DNA of 13,034 nt from DASTSN01 sp035760665 (GTDB lineage Bacteria; Bacteroidota; Bacteroidia; Chitinophagales; Chitinophagaceae). Below are positions 7,144 to 13,034 of the stretch, piece after piece. The stretch lies in assembly GCA_035760665.1 (NCBI GenBank), contig DASTSN010000101.1, positions 1-13,034 of the forward strand, in the 5' to 3' direction. Both the position numbers and the translations under genes were made by a program. Below the pieces are notes generated by a model, which did not search any database, was not told where the DNA came from, and saw only the letters and a list, made by a program, of their open reading frames with translations. Every line of letters begins with the position of its first letter. The first letter of the stretch is position 1.

Positions 7144-9024
7144 TTATTTTGCCTGCCAGGTATTATTCGATTCATCAGCATCCATGAAAATACCCCCATC
7201 CAGCTTGATGGAAGCTACCTTCTTTTTGGTTGCAATAGACACAATAGTTTGCTGTTGATTTTTTTCCCAGATAGCAGGTGTCTGGTGAAACCGTTCAGTG
7301 CTTCCGTCGCCGTAAGTAAATACTATATCCGTTGGCGCGGCCATGCCACCCACATTATCGATTGTGATACTGTATCCTTTAGCAGTTTTAACGACATTTT
7401 TCAGCGACAAATCAATATAGTTATTGCTAAAAAACCAATTGCTCCAGAACCAATCGAGTTTTTTGCCCGAGACATTGTTATATGTATAAAAGAAATCCCA
7501 CGGTATAGGATGTTTCCCATGCCAGCGATCCATATACGCATGCAAGCACTTTTTAAATACGTCCGTACCCAGCAAATCCATCATGGCAAAATAACCAAGT
7601 GAAGGTTTTCCATACTCGTTATTGCCATAAGCGTACCCTGTTAATTCATTCACAGGGGTTATAATCGGTAAATCCTGCCCCTGCGAGGGATCATTGATCC
7701 AGCGCTGTACACGAAATTGCTTGTAAAAATTCTCTGCCTGCTCCACACCCAGATCCTCGCGGCCCATCAACAGTTCGAAAGTAGTGGCCCAGCCCTCATC
7801 CATAAATCCATACCGGCTTTCATTAATACCCATGTAAAATGGCATATACGTATGCGCAATTTCGTGCTCGGCAACGAAGCGGGAGAATGTTGTGTCTTCA
7901 TATGTTTCATCGTTGGCCATCATTGGGTATTCCATACCTGCGTAACCCTGGAAAACAGTTGTCTTTTCATAGGGATATGGCACGCCGGGCCAGTTATGCG
8001 AGAGCCAGTTTAAGGAATGCCTGGCGTATCCTGCCACATGATGATAATCGGCGGCTGTATCATTATAGGCCGCCTGTGCACTGGCCCTTCTGCCCGTGGC
8101 ATCATCCACCACCACGCTGGTGCCATCCCAGACAAAATGATCGCTTAATCCAAACGCCATATCCGGTATATTACTGGCGGTGAAGGTCCAGCTGTTAACA
8201 GGGTTCTGCGTGGTAACATTTTTAGCCGCCAGGTCTTCGCTGGTGACAATATTGACAACCTGGTCGGTAACCATCGATTCTTTGAAACGGTTTAATACTG
8301 CCGGCTGCAGTAAGGCCTCCGGGTGATGAAGTGTTCCCGTACCCCATACAATGTAGTTTTGCGGAACTTTGACAGTCACTGTATAATCATTAAAATCGCT
8401 GTAAAATTCTTTCCCGTCTACAAAATTCATCCTGTCCCATCCTTCATAATCATCGTACACGGCTACACGCGGATAGAAATAGGCCAGGAAATACGTGGTT
8501 GAATCAATCATGCCTTCACGTCCGCTTTGCAGGGAAATTTCATAATGCCAGTCAAAATTCAGATGAACAGAGTCACCCGGCAGCAAACCTGCCGGCAATC
8601 GTACCGGCTGCCAGGTGAAGAGATAGGGATTATCCTGCCAGGGCCGTTGCTGCCCGTTCACGCCAAATTTGTCGATGTGCATCCCGCTTGTCAGGTAGTC
8701 TTCCTGTGCGCCTCCATCGCGGGGAGCACCAGGCTTGTGAATATTCAGGAATAATTTAATCACCAGGTTGCGGAGCGTATCGGGACTGTTATTGTAATAA
8801 GTAATCGTCTCGGTCCCTTGAATGGTCCTGTCTGGGGGCATGGCAGTAACAGTGATATTGTACCGACCATGGTTTTGCCAATAATTTTTACCGGGCATCC
8901 CATCTTTGGAGCGGGTTCCCTTTTCATAAGCTTGTTTGATATCCCGCGGCAGATATAAATTTTGCGCCTGCAGGGAGTGAGCAGTAACCGCCGCCAATAT
9001 CAACATTAGAAAAAAACGTGGCAT
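7144..9024 (-). CDS. Secreted M1-family metallopeptidase (gluzincin)
   Basis: The 626-residue protein starts with a Sec signal peptide (residues 1-20, ending SLQAQ) and should be periplasmic or secreted. Residues about 50-300 form the beta-rich N-terminal domain of M1 aminopeptidases. The catalytic domain holds the zinc motif HEIAH (H387, E388, H391) followed after 18 residues by E410 in MDEGWA, the third ligand, exactly the HExxH-x18-E spacing of gluzincins. The substrate-anchoring GAMEN motif appears as AGMEYP near 362-367, keeping the glutamate (E365). Y471 in NEYGKPSLGYF may be the catalytic tyrosine. A small beta domain (about 535-612) ends the chain; there is no Por-type sorting tail. 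It probably trims peptides outside the cytoplasm. It is divergent from the GH5 gene, with 127 bases between start codons, and converges on the peroxiredoxin gene. Confidence 0.92.
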   Translation of the reverse strand: MPRFFLMLILAAVTAHSLQAQNLYLPRDIKQAYEKGTRSKDGMPGKNYWQNHGRYNITVTAMPPDRTIQGTETITYYNNSPDTLRNLVIKLFLNIHKPGAPRDGGAQEDYLTSGMHIDKFGVNGQQRPWQDNPYLFTWQPVRLPAGLLPGDSVHLNFDWHYEISLQSGREGMIDSTTYFLAYFYPRVAVYDDYEGWDRMNFVDGKEFYSDFNDYTVTVKVPQNYIVWGTGTLHHPEALLQPAVLNRFKESMVTDQVVNIVTSEDLAAKNVTTQNPVNSWTFTASNIPDMAFGLSDHFVWDGTSVVVDDATGRRASAQAAYNDTAADYHHVAGYARHSLNWLSHNWPGVPYPYEKTTVFQGYAGMEYPMMANDETYEDTTFSRFVAEHEIAHTYMPFYMGINESRYGFMDEGWATTFELLMGREDLGVEQAENFYKQFRVQRWINDPSQGQDLPIITPVNELTGYAYGNNEYGKPSLGYFAMMDLLGTDVFKKCLHAYMDRWHGKHPIPWDFFYTYNNVSGKKLDWFWSNWFFSNNYIDLSLKNVVKTAKGYSITIDNVGGMAAPTDIVFTYGDGSTERFHQTPAIWEKNQQQTIVSIATKKKVASIKLDGGIFMDADESNNTWQAK

Positions 9025-9042
9025 AATAAATGAATTTTAGCT

Positions 9043-9050
9043 GAAAGATA
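9043..9050 (-). promoter_or_regulatory. Possible -7 box (TATCTTTC) for the M1 peptidase gene
   Basis: On the minus strand TATCTTTC matches TAnnTTTG except for the last base and lies 18 bases before the start codon at 9024. No TTG element is seen at the right distance. Tentative. Confidence 0.3.
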
Positions 9051-9122
9051 AAGCAAAAACACCGCGTCTTCTATTGAATTTGATAACCGGTAAAGTGCCC
9101 GATCCTTCTGCAGGTTAACAAG

Positions 9123-9130
9123 TATATTTG
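9123..9130 (+). promoter_or_regulatory. -7 promoter box (TATATTTG) for the GH5 gene
   Basis: TATATTTG is an exact TAnnTTTG match, 21 bases before the ATG at 9152. The in-frame TTG at 9128 is part of this box, which supports the ATG as the real start. No good -33 TTG is seen at 19-21 bases. Confidence 0.45.
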
Positions 9131-9151
9131 ATTACCCAAAAAAACTGTAAC

Positions 9152-10375
9152 ATGAAGAAATATTGTTCACTATGGTTGATTGTTATCCTGTTCACCCACG
9201 TTTTGCAGGCCCAGCAAAAATTTATCAGGACACGCGGTAAAGAAATCATTGGAACAGACGGAAAACCCTTCCTGATCAGGGGTACAAACCTTGGCAACTG
9301 GCTCGTGCCGGAAGGTTATATGTTTAAATTTAATCACGCTACCTCCCCCAGGTTGATTAATGAAACATTAACGGAATTAATCGGGCCTGATGCAGCAAGT
9401 GGTTTCTGGAAAAAATACCTGGAAGCATACATCACTTCCGCAGACATACACTACCTGAAAAACCTGGGCATAAACTCCATTCGCCTGCCATTTCATTACA
9501 AATTATTTACTGATGAAGATTACCTGGGTGGCCGCGGTACCGCCCGTGGATTTGCGCTGCTGGACAGCGTCGTAACATGGTGCCGAAATGAAGGATTATT
9601 TGTATTGCTCGATATGCATTGTGCTCCCGGCGGGCAAACAGGGGATAACATTGATGACAGCTGGGGCTATCCTTTTCTTTTTGATAGTGAGGCAAACCAG
9701 TTGTTAGTCGTAAAAATCTGGAAGATGATCGCTTCGCATTATAAAAACGAACCAACCGTGCTGGGCTACGATTTACTGAATGAACCGATTGCTCACTATT
9801 TTGACGCGGCGCATTTCAACCCAAAGCTTGAACCGTTGTATAAAAAAATTGTAAATGCCATCCGGTCGGTAGATAAAAACCATCTTATATTTCTAGGCGG
9901 AGCGCAATGGGACTCCAATTTTCAACCTTTTGGTCCCCCGTTTGATACTAAACTAGTGTACACTTTTCATAAATACTGGACGGCCACAACAAAAGACGTG
10001 ATCCAGGAATACATTGACTTTCGTAACCGGTACAATGTCCCGATTTATTGTGGTGAAACCGGTGAAAACAATGATGATTGGGTAATGAATTTCCGCACTA
10101 CCCTTGAAGAAAATAAGATAGGCTGGCATTTCTGGCCCTATAAAAAAATGGATAATACAGCAGGAATAATTACGTTCGATCGTCCTGATCAGTATGACAG
10201 GATAATAGCATTTGCAGACACAAGCAGGAGTAGCTTTGAAGAAATTCGCAAAGTAAGACCACAAAACCAAGCTGCTGTAATTGCAGCGCTAAACCAGTTT
10301 TTGGAAAATTGCCGGTTTGTACATTGCAAGCCCAATACCGGTTACATAAAAGCACTGGGATTAAAGGCCAACTAA
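9152..10375 (+). CDS. Secreted glycoside hydrolase family 5 (cellulase superfamily) enzyme
   Basis: The 407-residue protein has a Sec signal peptide (KKYCSLWLIVILFTHVLQA, cleavage near residue 20-21) and then a single GH5 (beta/alpha)8 barrel. Family landmarks in order: GTNLGNWL (44-51), SIRLPFHY with R111, LDMHCAPGGQ with H156, LLNEP with N210 and the acid/base E211, YTFHKYW with H273, CGETGEN with the nucleophile E302, and GWHFWPYKK with W328. It should hydrolyse beta-linked glucan or a related polysaccharide by a retaining mechanism. The RGTNLGNWL start and APGGQTGDN loop recall exo-beta-glucanase-like GH5 members, but the subfamily and substrate cannot be fixed here. There is no carbohydrate-binding module, Por sorting tail or lipobox, and no SusC/SusD pair nearby, so it is not in a recognisable polysaccharide utilization locus within this window. 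Confidence 0.9.
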   Translation: MKKYCSLWLIVILFTHVLQAQQKFIRTRGKEIIGTDGKPFLIRGTNLGNWLVPEGYMFKFNHATSPRLINETLTELIGPDAASGFWKKYLEAYITSADIHYLKNLGINSIRLPFHYKLFTDEDYLGGRGTARGFALLDSVVTWCRNEGLFVLLDMHCAPGGQTGDNIDDSWGYPFLFDSEANQLLVVKIWKMIASHYKNEPTVLGYDLLNEPIAHYFDAAHFNPKLEPLYKKIVNAIRSVDKNHLIFLGGAQWDSNFQPFGPPFDTKLVYTFHKYWTATTKDVIQEYIDFRNRYNVPIYCGETGENNDDWVMNFRTTLEENKIGWHFWPYKKMDNTAGIITFDRPDQYDRIIAFADTSRSSFEEIRKVRPQNQAAVIAALNQFLENCRFVHCKPNTGYIKALGLKAN

Positions 10376-10412
10376 ATACACAGCTCACAAAATTTTTACA
10401 AAATAGCTTTGC

Positions 10413-10450
10413 AAAAAAGCTGCTCATAAAAAATCATGAGCAGCTTTTTT
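10413..10450. terminator. Symmetric (two-way) terminator between GH5 and DUF4399 genes
   Basis: A perfect 15-bp stem joins 10413-10427 (AAAAAAGCTGCTCAT) and 10436-10450 around the 8-base loop AAAAAATC. Six A on one side and six T on the other give U runs on both strands. It lies between the convergent stop codons at 10375 and 10467. Confidence 0.85.
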
Positions 10451-10466
10451 ATCGGCTATGTCTTTG

Positions 10467-10988
10467 TTATTTCACGTTCACTGTTACGGTAGCAGACAGT
10501 TTGCTTCCGTAAGACCGGTGCAAGCCATCAGCAAACTGCAGCGTCAGTTTATGCTTACCAGGTGCAAGTGTTAACGATGTTTCTGTCTGTCCTTTTCCAA
10601 AATGCATATGTGTGGAATCTTTTGGCACAACAGTACCGGCTGCCAGTGAATCTTCGGCATCAATAAACAGATGGTGATGCCCGGAACCGGCAACTACCGG
10701 CCCGGCCGTATCTACTTTTATGCCTTCGGTACCCATTTCTACTGTAAATGGCGAGCTTACCGTTTCATCATTTTTCAGGTTTTTGAAAAACACTTTTGCG
10801 CCATCCGGTACAGCCGGCAGCGCCGGAACATTGGTCATATCCTCCATGTGATGCATAGAATCGTGATTCATGGCCGCAGAGCTTGTATCTGCGTTTGCAG
10901 AAGACTCATTGGCAGCGTTATTACAGGCCGCCATCACCAGTAAACATGCAGCGGGGATAAACATTTTTTTAATCATAGCTGGTTTCAT
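10467..10988 (-). CDS. DUF4399 domain lipoprotein with His/Met-rich linker
   Basis: The 173-residue protein begins MKPAMIKKMF and a short hydrophobic stretch ending LLVMAAC; C22 is the likely lipidated cysteine, so it is expected to be anchored in a membrane facing the periplasm or surface. An Ala/Asn/Ser linker leads to a His/Met-rich segment (M40 to M51: MNHDSMHHMEDM). Residues about 62-172 are a DUF4399 domain: GAKVFFKNLKNDETVSSPF, GSGHHHLFID, THMHFGKGQTE, LAPGKHKLTLQFADG and a final beta-strand. Its function is not known; several conserved histidines (104-106, 127, 129) suggest metal binding, which is inference. The minus strand shows AGGAAAA seven bases before the ATG, one of the few Shine-Dalgarno-like sites here. 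An alternative start is M5 (10976). Confidence 0.85.
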   Translation of the reverse strand: MKPAMIKKMFIPAACLLVMAACNNAANESSANADTSSAAMNHDSMHHMEDMTNVPALPAVPDGAKVFFKNLKNDETVSSPFTVEMGTEGIKVDTAGPVVAGSGHHHLFIDAEDSLAAGTVVPKDSTHMHFGKGQTETSLTLAPGKHKLTLQFADGLHRSYGSKLSATVTVNVK

Positions 10989-10999
10989 TTTTATTTTCC

Positions 11000-11007
11000 T
11001 AAAGGTA
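11000..11007 (-). promoter_or_regulatory. Possible -7 box (TACCTTTA) for the DUF4399 gene
   Basis: On the minus strand TACCTTTA differs from TAnnTTTG only in the last base and lies 11 bases before the ATG at 10988. The upstream gene on the same strand ends in a terminator, so a separate promoter is expected. No -33 TTG is apparent. Confidence 0.35.
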
Positions 11008-11063
11008 GCACTTCTTCATTTTATCGCTGACTATTCGCCATCGTGCTGAATACGACTTACAAT

Positions 11064-11103
11064 AAAACATGCAAAAGGCCCCTAAGGGCCTCCTGCATGT
11101 TTT
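11064..11103 (-). terminator. Terminator after the DUF6600 gene (nested hairpin)
   Basis: An outer 10-bp stem (AAAACATGCA at 11064-11073 with TGCATGTTTT at 11094-11103) encloses an inner AGGCCC-CTAA-GGGCCT hairpin with small bulges. On the minus strand it ends in a T-containing tract 23 bases after the DUF6600 stop. It separates that gene from the DUF4399 gene, which runs in the same direction. Confidence 0.8.
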
Positions 11104-11125
11104 GTCTTGAAAGTGTATGAAAATT

Positions 11126-12508
11126 TTATCCCCTGTGTCCCCTGCCTCCACCGTGATTGCCATTATCCCGGTTACCATTTCCACGCTGCTCAAGTTGCCT
11201 GGGAGCAACTGTCCGGTTATTCATTTGCGGGCTTACCTGGCGCTGCACCCTGTTATTATTCATAACAGGTTCATTGCGCCGTTCAAATGGGTCGCGCCGT
11301 TCTTGCTGACCAGGATTCACTTGCCTCTCACTATTCCTGTTAATGACTGGGCGATCATTTTGAGGTAGTCGGTTACGATTGATTTCCGGCTGCCTGTTAG
11401 AATGATCAATCTGCCGCTGTGGCTGGCCGTTAGTATTGCGGTCAAAAATCTCCCGGTTCGTTTGCACTGGCCAGTTACGAGTAGTATTGGATGATCTGTC
11501 TGAATTACCGTTCTGCCTGTTTCGCCAGTCATTGGCCTCATTACCGCCGCGCTGGTTAAACTGCCGTCCCGGCTGACCATTATTCCCATTATTGTCACTA
11601 TTGCCACGCTGTCCAGATCCCGGTCGCCCGTTTTCTTCCCGGTTGCCGGGGAAGTTATTGTTATGATTAACGTTCGTAGTATTATCTCTTCTGAAAACTG
11701 TATTATTCTGCCTGTTGCCACCAGGATATTCATCAAAACGCCGCGGTGCAATATCCCTGTTATCTCCCCGTTCCACTCGCGGCCTGTACATATTGATCTC
11801 ATTGTTCCTGAACTGCGTACGGCCTGGTCTGCCAGACTCGCGAAATACCACCGGCCTGATGCGTTCGTGGGTGTAACGTTCCACATCACCTCTGCGCGGC
11901 CCTGTTACAAATACGTTTCGACTGTAATTGTAATTGTTGATAATGGTTGTATGGTTGATGATGGTAACATTCTGGCGGCGTGGTAAACAATATCCATAAA
12001 TTCCCGGCGATGTAATATACCGGCATGGCGCAAAACACCAGTAGTCTACCGGCGGTGCATACCCGCCAATGGAAAAGTTTATACTGATATTGATGCCCGG
12101 CATGAGCGGAGCCCATCCATAATAATCACCGCCGCTGCGCCAGGCAACCCAGGCAGGCGACCATTCATAACCGGGTACCCATAACCAGCCATATACCGGA
12201 TCATCGAACCAGCGGCCATAGTGAAATGGCGCCCATCCCCAATCATAATCGGAAACCCAGATCCGCTCATACTCATCAGACCAGACCCAATGTCCATTAC
12301 TGCTGTACGGACGAAAATCCGGGCCGGTGTCAGGGCACCAAACATACCCGTAACCGGGATAATCAATCCATCGACCGTAGGGACTTAGTTCGTCATAAAA
12401 ATCCTGGTATGTCACTTCGCCGTATGGCTGGGCCGAAACTGTATTTCGAAGGGATGTAAACAGCATCACCAGTAGTACTGCGGTTCCCATTTTAAAAATT
12501 CGTTTCAT
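11126..12508 (-). CDS. DUF6600-type Trp/Tyr-rich protein with long Arg/Asn/Gln-rich disordered tail
   Basis: The 460-residue protein has a signal peptide (KRIFKMGTAVLLVMLFTSL to VSA, cleavage about residue 26). Residues 30-140 are a tryptophan/tyrosine/glycine-rich repeat region (FYDELSPYGRWIDYPGYG, WVSDYDWGWAPFHYGRW, YGWLWVPGYEW, YYGWAPL) with 14 tryptophans, matching my recollection of the DUF6600 family. Residues 140-225 are a less regular segment with three cysteines (158, 162, 174). Residues 226-460 are low-complexity, rich in Arg, Asn, Gln and Gly, and almost surely disordered, ending GGGRGHRG. The mature protein has no lysine. It is probably exported to the periplasm or cell surface; function unknown. 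The start M at 12508 gives a proper signal peptide, whereas the upstream M at 12568 would put 20 extra residues before it. No convincing promoter was found in the 269 bases between it and the divergent dnaJ-like gene. Confidence 0.82.
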   Translation of the reverse strand: MKRIFKMGTAVLLVMLFTSLRNTVSAQPYGEVTYQDFYDELSPYGRWIDYPGYGYVWCPDTGPDFRPYSSNGHWVWSDEYERIWVSDYDWGWAPFHYGRWFDDPVYGWLWVPGYEWSPAWVAWRSGGDYYGWAPLMPGINISINFSIGGYAPPVDYWCFAPCRYITSPGIYGYCLPRRQNVTIINHTTIINNYNYSRNVFVTGPRRGDVERYTHERIRPVVFRESGRPGRTQFRNNEINMYRPRVERGDNRDIAPRRFDEYPGGNRQNNTVFRRDNTTNVNHNNNFPGNREENGRPGSGQRGNSDNNGNNGQPGRQFNQRGGNEANDWRNRQNGNSDRSSNTTRNWPVQTNREIFDRNTNGQPQRQIDHSNRQPEINRNRLPQNDRPVINRNSERQVNPGQQERRDPFERRNEPVMNNNRVQRQVSPQMNNRTVAPRQLEQRGNGNRDNGNHGGGRGHRG

Positions 12509-12761
12509 GTAGTAAAATTTTTTTGTAAGTAAAGATTGGATACATACTGTTGTAAATTGTTTAATCAAGATTTTCTTAAATTCCGTTTACAAGTTTAATC
12601 ACTATTATCATGCCGCCTGTAAGCGGTAACAACGTTTTATAGTTTCGTTATGTAAATGTTACGTGAAAACAACCGGCGTTTGTTAAAGAAGCAATAAAGC
12701 GTTTTTCACATGCAACTTTTCGTAATAAAAAACTGCTGGCTATTTTTTTAAATGGCTGTAC

Positions 12762-12769
12762 TACCTTCG
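12762..12769 (+). promoter_or_regulatory. -7 promoter-like box (TACCTTCG) for the J-domain gene
   Basis: TACCTTCG differs from TAnnTTTG by one T-to-C change and lies 8 bases before the ATG at 12778. A start site about 5 bases after the box would leave almost no leader. No -33 TTG is obvious. Confidence 0.4.
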
Positions 12770-12777
12770 GCACCCGG

Positions 12778-13034
12778 ATGTACGATAAAGACTATTATAA
12801 AATACTCGGTGTTCCACCCTCAGCATCGCTGCCAGAAATCAGGAAAGCTTATCGCAAGCTGGCGCAACAATATCATCCTGATAAAAACCAGGGTGATCCA
12901 TATGCGGCCAGCCAGTTTACCGAAATAAAAGAAGCGTATGAAGTACTAACCGATCCCATAAAGAAGAGTTATTATCTGCAACAAAGGTGGTACGATCAAA
13001 GCCAGGGAAAATCAACCAAGCGGAGCGAGGCCCT
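12778..13034 (+). CDS. DnaJ-family J-domain protein, N-terminal part (3' end outside window)
   Basis: The first 85 codons are present. The protein starts MYDKDYYKILGVPPSASLPEI, followed by IRKAYRKLAQQYHPDKN: a J domain over residues 4-68 with the HPD motif at 33-35 that stimulates the ATPase of Hsp70 (DnaK). FTEIKEAYEVLTDP completes the helix III region. The sequence after the J domain (QQRWYDQSQGKS) does not look like the Gly/Phe linker of classical DnaJ, so this is more likely a J-domain protein with another C-terminus, cut off here, than the canonical chaperone. It is divergent from the DUF6600 gene. The domain call is certain; the type of protein is open. Confidence 0.9.
   Translation, partial: MYDKDYYKILGVPPSASLPEIRKAYRKLAQQYHPDKNQGDPYAASQFTEIKEAYEVLTDPIKKSYYLQQRWYDQSQGKSTKRSEA

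Noticed and set aside
7099..7602. 167-codon + strand open frame opposite the M1 peptidase gene
   Set aside because: It lies wholly antisense to the C-terminal coding region of a clear M1 peptidase, begins in the terminator, and its translation has no recognisable domain.
11317..11889. 190-codon minus-strand frame overlapping the DUF6600 gene, and similar shorter frames at 12079-12366 and 11663-11986
   Set aside because: These are shifted or antisense readings of low-complexity coding sequence. The DUF6600 frame has a signal peptide and family pattern; the others have neither.
12613..12626. Hairpin CCGC...GCGG in the DUF6600-dnaJ intergenic region
   Set aside because: Only 4 base pairs with a 6-base loop and no T tract, so it is not a credible terminator or structured RNA.
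12640..12647. Second -7-like box (TAGTTTCG) far upstream of the J-domain gene
   Set aside because: It has one mismatch, no -33 TTG, and lies about 130 bases upstream of the gene; TACCTTCG at 12762 is better placed.
1..13034. Mobile elements, CRISPR arrays, tRNA or defence islands
   Set aside because: No transposase, integrase, terminal inverted repeats, spaced direct repeats or tRNA-like cloverleaf were seen; gene content and composition look like ordinary chromosome.

Overview
The window looks like ordinary chromosome of a Bacteroidota bacterium, most likely family Chitinophagaceae. The signs are: near-absence of Shine-Dalgarno sequences, promoter-like TAnnTTTG boxes (the Bacteroidota -7 element, with several TACCTTTG-type variants) just before genes, and protein types common in that group (DUF4399 lipoprotein, DUF6600 protein, secreted M1 peptidase, YkgJ-type cysteine protein). 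The placement comes from recognition, not from a search. No mobile elements, CRISPR arrays, tRNA or rRNA genes were seen.

Layout. Left part (1-2612, all +): the 3' end of a deoxynucleoside kinase, an MFS exporter of the EntS/DHA3 type, and a secreted metallo-beta-lactamase-fold hydrolase ended by a terminator. Next comes a minus-strand YkgJ-family cysteine-cluster gene (2639-3124), divergent from a large gene for the glycine decarboxylase P-protein gcvP (3306-6194), which ends in a strong hairpin terminator. A peroxiredoxin of the Prx6/archaeal type follows (6356-7063). It converges on a secreted M1-family metallopeptidase (7144-9024, minus), with a symmetric terminator between them. The peptidase is divergent from a secreted GH5 glycoside hydrolase (9152-10375), which converges on a DUF4399 lipoprotein (10467-10988, minus), again with a symmetric terminator between. 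A DUF6600 protein with a long disordered Arg/Asn/Gln tail (11126-12508, minus) and the start of a DnaJ-family J-domain gene (12778 onward, +) close the window.

The genes appear to be mostly single transcription units: nearly every one has its own promoter-like box and five intrinsic terminators separate them. I see no multi-gene system that works as a unit. The shared themes are housekeeping metabolism (nucleotide salvage, glycine cleavage), stress or protein quality control (peroxiredoxin, DnaJ), and envelope or secreted functions (M1 peptidase, GH5, MBL-fold hydrolase, DUF4399, DUF6600).

The most unusual items are the DUF6600 protein, whose mature part has no lysine at all despite 42 arginines in its tail; the His/Met-rich DUF4399 lipoprotein; and promoter boxes so close to start codons that some transcripts should be leaderless or nearly so. 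I did not find convincing evidence of a new biological system.
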